Numbered from the stretch's first letter, positions 9,531 through 19,095 are shown. The stretch: 33,592 nt of DNA from Gemmatimonadota bacterium (GCA_003223425.1 QHVA01000113.1:1-33592); one strand, 5' to 3'. Program-made: numbers and translations. Notes: a model not told the origin generated them from the sequence alone.

Positions 9531-11177
9531 GTGAAAATCAGTCCGTTGGCCGGCAAGCCCGCGCCCGAATCGATACTCGCCAACATTCCTCGGCTCGTGA
9601 CGGATTACTACGCGCTCGAGCCGGATCCAGCGGCGATCGCGCAGAGAGTCGCGTTCGGCACTTCGGGTCACCGCGGGACATCGCTGGAATGCTCGTTCAA
9701 CGAGGAGCACATCCTCGCCATCACCCAGGCGATCTGCTCTCAGCGCCGGCAGCACGGTATCGACGGTCCGCTTTTCATCGGGATCGACACCCACGCGCTT
9801 TCTGAGCCGGCGTTCGCCTCCGCGCTCGAGGTTCTGGCTGCCAACGAAGTGGACGTGATGATGGACGATCGCGAGGGGTTCACGCCGACGCCGGTTGTCT
9901 CGCACGCGATCCTCACCCACAACCGCGGCAGAACCAGCGGACTGGCGGACGGTATCGTGGTGACACCGTCGCATAATCCACCAGAAGACGGCGGCTTCAA
10001 GTACGACCCTCCGAGTGGCGGCCCCGCTGATTCCGCGACGACCAAATGGATTCAGGATAAGGCAAATGAGCTGATCGCCAGCGGCCTGAAAGACGTCCGT
10101 CGCATCCCGTTCGCGAGAGCGAATTCGGCCGCGACGACGCACCGCCACGATTACATGAACGCGTACATCGACGAGCTTGGCGCGGTCATCGATTTCGATG
10201 CAATTCGCGCCGGTGGGCTGAAACTCGGCGTCGATCCACTCGGTGGCGCCGGCGTTTTCTATTGGGCCATGATCGCCGATCGCTACAGGATTCCTTTGAC
10301 GGTAGTGAGCGAAGTCGTCGACGCGACGTTTCGATTCATGACCGTCGATTGGGATGGAAAAATCAGGATGGATTGCTCGTCGCCTTACGCGATGCAGCGG
10401 CTGATCGGGCTCAAGGACCGCTTCGACGTCGCGTGGGCGTGCGACACGGATCACGATCGGCACGGCATCGTCGCGAAAAGCACGGGACTGCTGAATCCCA
10501 ATCACTATCTCGCCGTCGCGATCTCTTATCTCTTCACGCATCGCCCCGATTGGCCAAAAGGCGCGGCAGTAGGGAAGACCGTCGTCAGCAGCAGCATGAT
10601 CGATCGCGTTACGGCGGGCATCGGCCGCGCGCTCAAGGAAGTTCCCGTTGGCTTCAAGTGGTTTGTCGATGGATTGTTGAACGGCTCCCTAGGGTTTGGT
10701 GGTGAAGAGAGCGCGGGCGCGTCTTTTCTGCGCCGCGACGGAAACGCGTGGACGACCGACAAAGATGGCATCGTCATGGGCCTCCTCGCGGCCGAGATGA
10801 CGGCGGTCACGGGCAAGGATCCGGGCGAGCTTTATCGCGATCTCACGCGGCAGTACGGCGATCCTGTTTACGAGCGCATCGACGCGCCTGCAACGCCCGA
10901 ACAGAAGAAAATACTGGCCGAGCTCACCGCGAAGGACATCGGCGAGTCAGAGCTTGCTGGCGAAAAGATCACGAGCATTCTGACGACAGCGCCCCGCACC
11001 AACGATCCGATTGGCGGAATCAAAGTCGTTAGCGAGGGCGGCTGGTTCGCCGCTCGGCCGTCGGGAACGGAGGATGTCTACAAGCTGTACGCCGAGAGCT
11101 TCAAAGGAGCCGAGCATCTGAGGCGGATACAGGCAGAGGCGCAGGCGATGATACAAAGGGCGTTCGACAAACGATGA
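9531..11177 (+). CDS. pgm: Phosphoglucomutase (alpha-D-glucose phosphate-specific)
   Basis: [52 protein letters not shown] (catalytic SHNP), [45 protein letters not shown]. Start assigned to the GTG at 9531. Confidence 0.95.
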   Translation: MKISPLAGKPAPESILANIPRLVTDYYALEPDPAAIAQRVAFGTSGHRGTSLECSFNEEHILAITQAICSQRRQHGIDGPLFIGIDTHALSEPAFASALEVLAANEVDVMMDDREGFTPTPVVSHAILTHNRGRTSGLADGIVVTPSHNPPEDGGFKYDPPSGGPADSATTKWIQDKANELIASGLKDVRRIPFARANSAATTHRHDYMNAYIDELGAVIDFDAIRAGGLKLGVDPLGGAGVFYWAMIADRYRIPLTVVSEVVDATFRFMTVDWDGKIRMDCSSPYAMQRLIGLKDRFDVAWACDTDHDRHGIVAKSTGLLNPNHYLAVAISYLFTHRPDWPKGAAVGKTVVSSSMIDRVTAGIGRALKEVPVGFKWFVDGLLNGSLGFGGEESAGASFLRRDGNAWTTDKDGIVMGLLAAEMTAVTGKDPGELYRDLTRQYGDPVYERIDAPATPEQKKILAELTAKDIGESELAGEKITSILTTAPRTNDPIGGIKVVSEGGWFAARPSGTEDVYKLYAESFKGAEHLRRIQAEAQAMIQRAFDKR

Positions 11178-11178
11178 C

Positions 11179-11988
11179 CTAGCGTGAGCGGTTTCCGGGC
11201 GAATAGCTGGTGAGATAGAGATTCAGAGAACCGAAGGAAAGGCGCGACTTCAGCTGGAGCATCATGTGCGTGCTGTCGTCGGTGAGCCACACTTCGGCGT
11301 GGCCTTTTCGCGAGAAGATCCCGGTCGTGACGATCTGCGGCTCCAGGACGATCGCGTTGAATTTTCCTGCTGGAACTGTTACCCGTTCCCGCCGCAGTAC
11401 GTGAATTATGATGGGGTTTCCCTCGGGCTGGAAATACCGATCGAATTGGTAGCTGCGACCAATCTCCAGCGGAACGGTCCGCAGGAAATAGAGAAACGAA
11501 TTGTCGTCGAGCGGCGCGCTTACCGACGGGACTTCGGGTTTGTCTAGCCGCGCGTACGTAGCGCGCTCTGGGTAGATCTGGTAGTCCCTGTCCGCGTGGT
11601 AGTGTCCTTCGCGTATATGTTGCACAAAGCGGAGGGAGGACAGAGTCGCGGTATCGAACCAGCTCACCGTGCTGTCGCGGACTTTGAAGAAGAGCGTTCC
11701 GCCCGAAATCGTGAACAGGGCGCGCCAGGCAATGTGGCCACGCACAGTGTCGATCCCTGCAAGCAGCATCGTGCCGTGCCCTACATGCAACGGCCCGAAC
11801 CTGACGTCGTACGTGAGACGTTCGCCGACCAAGAATGCCCCATTCTTGATTGCCATCCCACTCACGCTGCGCGCTTCGGGAAGGGACGACCGCGCAGGCA
11901 ATGCGCCCGTGGCGATAATTGCCAGAAGGAATGACGAAAGGAGTCGGGGTGCGAATATCAACCGGGGACGCAACATCTTTAATAACAC
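11179..11988 (-). CDS. DUF3108 domain-containing secreted protein
   Basis: LVGERLTYDVRFGPLHVGHGTMLL...YQFDRYFQPEGNPIIIHVLRRERVTVPAGKFNAIVLEP...AEVWLTDDSTHMMLQLKSRLSFGSLNLYLTSY. Confidence 0.85.
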   Translation of the reverse strand: MLLKMLRPRLIFAPRLLSSFLLAIIATGALPARSSLPEARSVSGMAIKNGAFLVGERLTYDVRFGPLHVGHGTMLLAGIDTVRGHIAWRALFTISGGTLFFKVRDSTVSWFDTATLSSLRFVQHIREGHYHADRDYQIYPERATYARLDKPEVPSVSAPLDDNSFLYFLRTVPLEIGRSYQFDRYFQPEGNPIIIHVLRRERVTVPAGKFNAIVLEPQIVTTGIFSRKGHAEVWLTDDSTHMMLQLKSRLSFGSLNLYLTSYSPGNRSR

Positions 11989-12052
11989 TATCGGTTTGCC
12001 GCCCCGCGCACGATCCCTCCATTAGAAGCCGGAGGACTTGTTGAGCGCCGAA

Positions 12053-12350
12053 ATGCCGATTAGCCTCAAGCCGATGGGCGTTATCACGTCGGACATGCGC
12101 GCCATAATACAGGCGGCGCACCTTTGCTTTGCGGCCACGGTGACGCTCGATGGACGACCGAATCTCTCACCGAATCGAGGTGGAGCGCGCTGAGGAGTTG
12201 GTATCACCCGGCTATCTCCACATTCGAAGCGAGCCGGAAATGCGCTCGACGTGGCGAGTGCGCCGAGCAGCGCTGGACGCGGAGTTCGAGGTTCACGTCG
12301 AGCGTGATCCATTCCAGCCTAAAGAGAAAACGGTCGGCGCGACTTCCTGA
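12053..12350 (+). pseudogene. Pyridoxamine 5'-phosphate oxidase (PPOX) family protein, internally deleted and frameshifted
   Basis: Frame A from ATG 12053: MPISLKPMGVITSDMRAIIQAAHLCFAATVTLDGRPNLSPN, then stop at 12193. Frame B: RIEVERAEELVSPGYLHIRSEPEMRSTWRVRRAALDAEFEVHVERDPFQPKEK, stop at 12350. These look like the N- and C-terminal ends of one PPOX protein with the middle missing. Confidence 0.72.
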
Positions 12351-12394
12351 CTGGGGTTCACAAATCCGGTCGACCCGCATCTGGAACACGATTT

Positions 12395-14518
12395 CTACTG
12401 TGAGATGCCTACCGCATCGAGCATGAACGCGTACCGAAATGCTCGCTCGCGCAGCACGTCGTAACGTCCCGAAGAACCACCGTGCCCGCCTGCCATGTTG
12501 ACCTTGATGTAGAGTGGATTGTTGTCGGTCTTCATCGCGCGCAGCTTCGCCACCCACTTCGCCGGTTCCCAGTACCCAACCTGTGAGTCGTTCAACGAAG
12601 TCGTGACGAGCATCCATGGGTACGCCTTCCGCGCGACGTTGTCGTAGGGCGAGTACGTCCTCATGTAGGCATACTGTGTCGAATCGTGCGGATCGCCCCA
12701 CTGCTGCCACTCCTGCGCGGTGAGCGGGATCGACGCATCCATCATCGTGTTGATGACGTCGACGAACGGAACATCGGCGACGACGGCTCGAAATAGATCG
12801 GGGCGCATGTTGACGACCGCGCCCATCAACAATCCGCCGGCGCTGCCTCCGTTGGCGATCAACTTGTCTTTGCTCGTGTATTTGTTGTCGACGAGGTACC
12901 GCGCGACGTCGACATAATCGTTAAAAGTATTTTTCTTGTTCATCATCTTTCCCTGATCGTACCACGCTCGGCCCATCTCCTGCCCGCCACGGATGTGCGC
13001 GATGGCGTAGCCGAAGCCGCGGTCGACGAGACTCAGCACTCCCGAATTGAATCCTGCCTCGGTCGTCGCCCCGTAGGAGCCGTACGCGTAAAGAAGCAGC
13101 GGATGCGAACCGTCCTGCGTCCATCCCTTCTGCACGATCATCGACACCGGCACATGCGCACCATCGCGCGCCGTCACCATAAAGCGCTTGACCTCGTACT
13201 TCGTCGGATCAAATCCCGGAACTTCTAATTTCTTCTTGATGACTCGCTGCCTCGTCGACATGGCATAGTCGTAAGTAGTCGGCTGCGTCACCAGCGACTG
13301 ATAGACGAATCTGAGCGTATCCGAATCGAACTCGGCGTTTCCCGTCGGATTGACGGCGTATGCCGGCTCCGGGAACGTGATGTAGAAAGGCGCGCGTCGC
13401 GTCTTCAGATCCATGACGCGGAGACGTCGCAAACCGCCCGAGCGCTGGACCACGACGAGATCGTTCTTGAACGGCTCGAGGTACTCGATGAACACAGAGT
13501 CGCTGGTTGGAATGAACTCCGTCCACTGTCCGGTGCCGACCTGATCATCGGCGATGCGCATCACCTTAAAGTTCTGTGCGCCTTCGTTGGTGGTCAGGAG
13601 AAAGGCGCCGTCGATGTGATCGAGCTGGTACTCGACGTTCGCTTTGCGCGGCGCGACGATGATAGATGCAGCGAAAGGATTCGCTGTTGGAATGACGCGT
13701 GCTTCCGATGACGTGAAGCCATCATCGGTGATGATGATGAACTTGTCGCTCTTCGAGCGTTGCACGCCGACGTTGTCGAGAACGTCTTTCTCATGAAATA
13801 CTTCGATGTCGCTCGATTGAGGCGTGCCGAGTATGTGGCGCCAGACTGCATCGGGTCGGCGGGCAGAATCTGCTTTCTGGTAGAAGAAAACGGTGTCGTT
13901 GGCCCAAGCGACCGATGGTACTACGCGCGAAATGGAATCACCGAGCAGTTTTCCGGTGGCGAGGTCTTTGACATAAAGCGTATAGACGCGCAACGCGGTG
14001 GTGTCGTGCAGATAAGCAGCGTGTGTTCCGCCAGGATTCACCTCGATCGTCGCGACCTGACTGAACTTTTTGCCGGCCGCCAGCGCATTGGCGTCGATGA
14101 CTACTTCATCCGGAGCGCCGGCCGTCGCTCTGCGTCTCATGAAAGTCGGATACGATTTCCCTTTCTCGGTTGCGCTCCAGTACAGGTAGCCATGCTCGCG
14201 GAAGGGGACGGTGACGTCGGTCTCCTTGATGCGCGACAGCATCTCGTCGTAAAGCTTCTGTTGCAACGCCTCGGTGTGCTTCATCTTCGCCGCGGTGTAG
14301 GCATTCTCGGCCTCGAGGTACGAGATCACCTGTGCGTCCGACTTGTTTCGGATCCAAAAGTAGTTGTCGGTGCGAACTTCGCCGTGCAGTGTGTCGACCT
14401 TCGGCTTGATCGTCGCGACTGGGGGCTTGAGGTCCTGCGCACCCACACCCGGTGCGAAAAGGCCCACTACTATAGATAGGGCGACGAGGGAGCTGGCGAG
14501 AACGCGGAGACTGCGCAT
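12395..14518 (-). CDS. ptrB: S9A prolyl oligopeptidase family / oligopeptidase B
   Basis: DTLHGEVRTDNYFWIRNKSDAQVISYLEAENAY; catalytic GGSAGGLLMGAVVNMRPDLF; C-terminal MAGGHGGSSGRYD; signal peptide. Confidence 0.93.
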   Translation of the reverse strand: MRSLRVLASSLVALSIVVGLFAPGVGAQDLKPPVATIKPKVDTLHGEVRTDNYFWIRNKSDAQVISYLEAENAYTAAKMKHTEALQQKLYDEMLSRIKETDVTVPFREHGYLYWSATEKGKSYPTFMRRRATAGAPDEVVIDANALAAGKKFSQVATIEVNPGGTHAAYLHDTTALRVYTLYVKDLATGKLLGDSISRVVPSVAWANDTVFFYQKADSARRPDAVWRHILGTPQSSDIEVFHEKDVLDNVGVQRSKSDKFIIITDDGFTSSEARVIPTANPFAASIIVAPRKANVEYQLDHIDGAFLLTTNEGAQNFKVMRIADDQVGTGQWTEFIPTSDSVFIEYLEPFKNDLVVVQRSGGLRRLRVMDLKTRRAPFYITFPEPAYAVNPTGNAEFDSDTLRFVYQSLVTQPTTYDYAMSTRQRVIKKKLEVPGFDPTKYEVKRFMVTARDGAHVPVSMIVQKGWTQDGSHPLLLYAYGSYGATTEAGFNSGVLSLVDRGFGYAIAHIRGGQEMGRAWYDQGKMMNKKNTFNDYVDVARYLVDNKYTSKDKLIANGGSAGGLLMGAVVNMRPDLFRAVVADVPFVDVINTMMDASIPLTAQEWQQWGDPHDSTQYAYMRTYSPYDNVARKAYPWMLVTTSLNDSQVGYWEPAKWVAKLRAMKTDNNPLYIKVNMAGGHGGSSGRYDVLRERAFRYAFMLDAVGISQ

Positions 14519-14568
14519 GGGGGCCTCTGGCGGGAAGTCGAGGGAGGCGGGTGGGCTGACTTTGTTTA

Positions 14569-15054
14569 TTACCGCGCCTTCTTGCGGAGCGCAAGCAGCG
14601 CCTCGAGCTCACGGAGGTGCTCGAAATCGCGGGGTCGGCCCGCTGCCCGCTTGGCCTTGATGAGAGAGGGAAGGTCGAGAACGCGAAAACTTACACCGAG
14701 CGCCGCAATCCTTTCAGAGTGCTTCCGGACCTCGGCGTAGGCACCAATTCCGGCGATCCGATCCATGACGTCGATGTCTCCCTCGCTTGTCGTCAGAGTT
14801 AGGATGGGCGCGCCACGAAGGGTACGGTGGTCCATTATGAACGGAAGACCTTCCTCTACCCCTCGCGGATACGCATGCCAGTCAGCGAGCACTGTCGCCA
14901 GAGCTTCGACGTTCTTGCTGTCGAGCGCATCGTAGCAGACGTCGAGATCGTTGGTGACCCGAGAGGATCCGTGCGCCGCGGCGGCAAGCCCGCCCACGAC
15001 GACAAAACGCACCTTGTTTTCGGTGAGTCCGCCGAGCATCGAGGCGAAGCTCAC
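14569..15054 (-). CDS. Nucleotidyltransferase (AbiEii/MNT-like fold), putative toxin-like partner
   Basis: FVVVGGLAAAAHGSSRVTNDLDVCYD (GG, DxD) and third-Asp candidate SEGDIDVMDRI. Overlaps the upstream gene by 4 nt. Confidence 0.78.
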   Translation of the reverse strand: MSFASMLGGLTENKVRFVVVGGLAAAAHGSSRVTNDLDVCYDALDSKNVEALATVLADWHAYPRGVEEGLPFIMDHRTLRGAPILTLTTSEGDIDVMDRIAGIGAYAEVRKHSERIAALGVSFRVLDLPSLIKAKRAAGRPRDFEHLRELEALLALRKKAR

Positions 15055-15551
15055 TTGCCCTTCGTTCGCATCTCTCGCACGAAGCGCGCATTTGCCTCGA
15101 GCATTGCCAGTCGCTCGGCTGGGGTTCGTTCGAGCGCCGACCGGACGAGTCCGAGATCGACGCCATACTTCCGCGCCGCGGTTATTGCGTTGTGGCCCTT
15201 TTCGGGGCGTGATGGACGCCCTCTGCGCTTTGGCGTCTCGTGCACGAGTGCTCGGGATAGATTCGCCAGGAAGATGGATTCATAGCGGTCCAGATCGATC
15301 CGGAGAGCGGCCGATTGCGTCGGATCGGCGGCTACGGTGACGCGTCGGACTGAACGAGCCTCGAGGGATGCAGTGGCGGCGGCGCCGGCAGCCTTGAGCG
15401 GCACACTCAGGGCCTCCGTGAGGAGCCGGACCAGCCCCCACCACTTGGCTTCCGTGGGGTTGTAGCGGAGTCTCCTGCGGAGAATAGCAGCGGAGTTGAT
15501 CAGCCATTTTCTGTCCGCACCCGCGGCGACGGCGAGCTGATGCGCATTCAT
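15051..15551 (-). CDS. Conserved hypothetical/DNA-binding-like partner of the nucleotidyltransferase (antitoxin-like candidate)
   Basis: From ATG 15551: MNAHQLAVAAGADRKWLINSAAILRRRLRYNPTEAKWWGLVRLLTEALSVPL, helical N-terminus; basic RRGRPSRP segment. ATG/stop overlap with the nucleotidyltransferase. The track start at 15620 would translate the AT-rich palindrome and is disfavoured. Confidence 0.65.
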   Translation of the reverse strand: MNAHQLAVAAGADRKWLINSAAILRRRLRYNPTEAKWWGLVRLLTEALSVPLKAAGAAATASLEARSVRRVTVAADPTQSAALRIDLDRYESIFLANLSRALVHETPKRRGRPSRPEKGHNAITAARKYGVDLGLVRSALERTPAERLAMLEANARFVREMRTKGK

Positions 15552-15556
15552 GGCAT

Positions 15557-15583
15557 AAATATATCTAATTATTAGACATATTT
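15557..15583. promoter_or_regulatory. 27-bp near-perfect palindrome, candidate operator
   Basis: AAATAT-a-TCTAAT-T-ATTAGA-c-ATATTT: one mismatched pair plus the central base; AT-only except one C/G pair plus the mismatched c, in a GC-rich region; 5 nt from the ATG at 15551. Confidence 0.7.
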
Positions 15584-15814
15584 CAATCGAATGGGAATCT
15601 TTTACGATCGGAGTGTTCACTTCCTCGAAAAGCGTAACGGTCGCTGGCAGGTGTGGGCGACGCAGGGGACGACGATTCGGTAGCCCGGGATTAACCGCTG
15701 AATTGTAGCCGTTCTACACCGCGGCTATCCGCGGACAGAATTGCGTGCTATAGATGGACCGTTGCTGCGGGCCCGCGTCGCGGGGCGATCGTTACCCAAC
15801 CATCGGAGGTTTTC

Positions 15815-16273
15815 ATGAAAACCATTCACACATCACTCGCCGCATGTCTCGTAATCGCCGCAGCATCGGGCATCACGGAGACCGCCGGCGCGCAAGCATC
15901 GACGCGCGCTTACCGCGAAGGCTCGGTGATTCAGGTGAGTTACATCCGCACCAAGCCGGGGATGTTCGACAGGTACATGCAGTACCTGGACGGGCCCTAT
16001 AAGACCAATCTCGAAGCGCAGAAGGCAGCCGGGATCGTTCTGGACTACGGCATTTATGCTTCAGACCCCCGCACACCAACGGACCACGATATCTTGCTGA
16101 CGGTCGTTTACAAGAACTGGGGGGCGCTCGACAATCTTGCCGACCGGTCGGACGCGATTGTGAACCGGGCTCTCCAGAGCACACCAGAGCAGCGTGCACA
16201 GCAGTTCATCGATCGCGGGGCGATGCGCGAATCACTCGGCTCGAGAACCTATCAACAGCTGCTGCTCAAATAA
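15815..16273 (+). CDS. Secreted hypothetical protein (possible dimeric alpha-beta-barrel/NIPSNAP-like fold)
   Basis: Signal peptide MKTIHTSLAACLVIAAASGITETAGAQA; GSVIQVSYIRTKPGMFDRYMQYLDGPYKTNLEAQKAAGIVLDYGIYAS. Confidence 0.75.
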   Translation: MKTIHTSLAACLVIAAASGITETAGAQASTRAYREGSVIQVSYIRTKPGMFDRYMQYLDGPYKTNLEAQKAAGIVLDYGIYASDPRTPTDHDILLTVVYKNWGALDNLADRSDAIVNRALQSTPEQRAQQFIDRGAMRESLGSRTYQQLLLK

Positions 16274-16345
16274 ATTCTTTTCCGTCCCCCCCCCGAGCGG
16301 AATAACGCTCGGGGCTGGTGGCGTCGGATCGTCACTCGATGGCGC

Positions 16346-17626
16346 TCATATGTTCGGCGACAGTGACGTCTCGGTTGGAGTCATCATCTCGGCGCCGGTT
16401 TCCGTGATCGCCAGGATGTCCTCGAGACGAATCCCGAATTTCCCGTACTGGTAGATTCCGGGCTCGTCACTGAACGTCATTCCAGGCTGCATCACGATCT
16501 GGCTGCCGCGCACGAGGTACGGCCACTCATGACCTTCGAGCCCGATGCCGTGGCCGAGTCGGTGAGTGAACGTCCGGTAATCGGGACCATAGCCCGCGTC
16601 GGTGATGACTTTGCGCGCGACTGCATCGACGTCGCCGCATTTTTTTCCTGGCGCGGCGAATTCAATTGCGCGACGCTGTGCCTCGTGCACGATGTCGAAC
16701 ACCTTTCGTGCTTCCGGTGACGGGGTGCCGAAGACGACGGTGCGACTCATATCCGACTGGTAGCCATGGACGCTCAGGCCGCCATCGACCAGCACGACCT
16801 GATTCTCCTCGAGCGTGCGCGGCTTCGGCAATCCGTGCGGGTACGCAGATGACTCGCCGAACAGCGCGAACACGCCGCCCTGAAACCCAAGCTTCGTCAT
16901 TTCAGTCGCGAAGTTGCGTACGAGCTCAGCCTGGGTCATTCCGACTCTCAACGTCTTGAACCCGGCGCGGTACGCCTGGAGCGTGATCTGATTCGCGAAG
17001 CGCATGATCTCGATCTCGTGCGCGGACTTCACACCTCGACATGCATTGGTGATTGCCTCGGCCGTCGCCATCTGCAACGCAGGAAGAGCGAGTGCGAGCT
17101 CGTTGAACACGAAGGTGCGTGCGCTGCCATCGACGCCAAGCTTGCCGGTGGTGACGCCCCAATCCCTGAGCACACCGGCGACGAGTGCCTCCGGACTTTG
17201 ATCTTCCTGCCACACGCGAATCTCGAATCGCCCATTCACCTGATCCTCGGCGCGCTGCCGCTCGAACGCGGGCGAGATCACGATCGGTTTTCCGGTTTGC
17301 GGCAGAATGAAGGCAAACAGGCGCTCGCTGCGTCCCCAGTCGATGCCTGCGAAGTACGTCATGTTCGCTCCCGGTTCGATCAGCATGGCCGAGTAGCCGA
17401 GCTCTTTCATGAGGCGCTGCGCTTTATCGCGGCGTTGGGTGCGCTCGTTTTCGCTTATCGGTAGTGGCGCGTCAGCTAGCAGCGTTCGAGCCGGCTCGCG
17501 CGCGGGAGCGGCGGCGCGGTTGGTGTCGAGCTGATTCGCCAGAGCGGCAGCGGGATTGAGTCTCCCTCCAAGTGCGGCCGCACCGGCAACCAGCGACGCA
17601 CGTTGAACGAACTCTCGGCGTTGCAT
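16346..17626 (-). CDS. M24 family metallopeptidase (Xaa-Pro aminopeptidase), Tat signal
   Basis: MQRREFVQRASLVAGAAALGG (RRxF); VVLVDGGLSVHGYQSDMSRTVVFG, FTHRLGHGIGLEGHEWPYL, GMTFSDEPGIYQYGKFGIRLEDI (M24 metal ligands). Confidence 0.93.
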   Translation of the reverse strand: MQRREFVQRASLVAGAAALGGRLNPAAALANQLDTNRAAAPAREPARTLLADAPLPISENERTQRRDKAQRLMKELGYSAMLIEPGANMTYFAGIDWGRSERLFAFILPQTGKPIVISPAFERQRAEDQVNGRFEIRVWQEDQSPEALVAGVLRDWGVTTGKLGVDGSARTFVFNELALALPALQMATAEAITNACRGVKSAHEIEIMRFANQITLQAYRAGFKTLRVGMTQAELVRNFATEMTKLGFQGGVFALFGESSAYPHGLPKPRTLEENQVVLVDGGLSVHGYQSDMSRTVVFGTPSPEARKVFDIVHEAQRRAIEFAAPGKKCGDVDAVARKVITDAGYGPDYRTFTHRLGHGIGLEGHEWPYLVRGSQIVMQPGMTFSDEPGIYQYGKFGIRLEDILAITETGAEMMTPTETSLSPNI

Positions 17627-17691
17627 ACGAACCCCCCGAAGCGATGGATGGTCGAGAAGTATACATTAGAGAATCCGCGAGGTTGATCCTG

Positions 17692-19095
17692 ATGATCAAA
17701 CTGCTTTGCCTATGCTTAGCGGTCCCTCTGATCGCGTTGGCGACACCCCTCGGCGCGCAGAACACAACGCCGCCGACCCCACCGGTCATTTCGAGAACCG
17801 GCAAGGGGCAAATCGTGGGTGCGGTCATCGACAGTCTCAATGGCAGATATCTCTCGGGTGCGGATGTCGTAATCGAGGGGGGAAGGGCGGCGCTCGAGAC
17901 TGATTCCCTGGGGAGATTCAAAGTCGACAGCCTCGCCCCCGGCACATACAAGGTTCGCGTATTCCACGCCCTTCTCGACACGCTCGGCATCAACCTGCTC
18001 ACGCAGCCGTTTCACGTCGGCCCGGACAGCTCGAGCGTCGTGATACTTGCCGTGCCATCAGCGATGACGCTCGTCCATCTCTCGTGTCGACAGTCGGGCC
18101 CGTATGGAGAATCCGCAGTGATCGGCCACGTCAGCGATCCCGAAACTCTCCAGCCCGTCGCCCGAGCCGAAGTATCAATTGCATGGACTGAGATCGATAT
18201 CACGAAGGAGTTAGGTCTGCGCCGAACTCCCCATCTGATGTTCGACAGTACCGACGCTTCGGGAGCCTTCAAAATCTGCGGACTGCCGAACGCGATGGAG
18301 GCGACACTGCAGGCGCGACGCGGATCCGCAATCACCGCCGAGATTCCGATCTCGCTCGGAGAGAGGCCCGTCGAGTTGCTCGCGCGAACAGTATTGCTTT
18401 CCCCAGCCAACTCGGGGTCGAAGAGCGGAAATGCAACGGTGTCGGGCACGGTGACGCTCGAAGGCGCACGAACAAATGCGGGCACCAGAGTAGAGCTGGT
18501 GGGAACCGATATCGCCGCGATGACGAATGAGAAGGGAGAGTTCACCATGCGGAACCTCCCGTCGGGCACCAAGCTCCTGCTTGCTCGGCACCTCGGCTTT
18601 GTTGTGCAGTCTGTCGCGGTCGATCTGTCGTCGCGCGAAACGCAGCGCGTCACGATCAGGCTCACGAAATTCCTGGAGATGATGGATCCCGTCCTCGTGA
18701 CCGCGCGGAGAACGGCGGCGCTCGACAAAGTCGGCTTCAATCAGCGGAGAAAAACGGGGCTGGGTTTCTATATCGGTCCGGAGCGATTGGAGGATACGCA
18801 CCCCATTTTCCTCACCGATATTCTCAGACAGGTGCCCGGTCTTCGCGTGAGCTACGGCATCCACGGCGACGTGGTCACGAGCTCGCGCGGAGTGACGAAT
18901 GGATGCGTGGAGTACTATCTTGACGACGCGCCGTACACGGAAATGAATCCGGGCGATGTCAACCGTTTTGTGACCGCGCGAGAGGTCGTTGCCGTCGAGG
19001 TCTATGAGGGCCCCACGACGCCGGCGCAATACGTGCGCGCCGGAGCAATCTGCACTACGGTCGTACTCTGGACACGACTTAGGATTCGAGGTTAA
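17692..19095 (+). CDS. Secreted protein with carboxypeptidase regulatory-like domains and a TonB plug-like C-terminus, no beta-barrel
   Basis: MIKLLCLCLAVPLIALATPLGAQ signal; IVGAVIDSLNGRYLSGADVVIEGGRAALETDSLGRFKVDSLAPGTYKV; MDPVLVTARRT...ILRQVPGLRVSYG...CVEYYLDDAPY...REVVAVEVYEGPTTPAQYV...CTTVVLWTR. Confidence 0.82.
   Translation: MIKLLCLCLAVPLIALATPLGAQNTTPPTPPVISRTGKGQIVGAVIDSLNGRYLSGADVVIEGGRAALETDSLGRFKVDSLAPGTYKVRVFHALLDTLGINLLTQPFHVGPDSSSVVILAVPSAMTLVHLSCRQSGPYGESAVIGHVSDPETLQPVARAEVSIAWTEIDITKELGLRRTPHLMFDSTDASGAFKICGLPNAMEATLQARRGSAITAEIPISLGERPVELLARTVLLSPANSGSKSGNATVSGTVTLEGARTNAGTRVELVGTDIAAMTNEKGEFTMRNLPSGTKLLLARHLGFVVQSVAVDLSSRETQRVTIRLTKFLEMMDPVLVTARRTAALDKVGFNQRRKTGLGFYIGPERLEDTHPIFLTDILRQVPGLRVSYGIHGDVVTSSRGVTNGCVEYYLDDAPYTEMNPGDVNRFVTAREVVAVEVYEGPTTPAQYVRAGAICTTVVLWTRLRIRG

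Noticed and set aside
9501-10541. 346-aa minus ORF opposite pgm
   Set aside because: Arg/Asp/Val-rich shadow of the phosphoglucomutase coding sequence with no recognisable motif.
11078-12121. 347-aa minus ORF over the DUF3108 gene
   Set aside because: Out-of-frame Arg-rich translation of the same strand; the DUF3108 frame has family motifs.
12150-12350. 66-aa ORF as an independent gene
   Set aside because: Better explained as the C-terminal remnant of a PPOX-family gene whose N-terminus is in another frame at 12053.
13760-14479. 239-aa plus ORF opposite the oligopeptidase
   Set aside because: Antisense shadow ORF.
18012-19029. Two minus ORFs (18012-18740, 18211-19029) opposite the plug-like gene
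   Set aside because: Overlapping shadows; the plus strand encodes a signal peptide and coherent domains.
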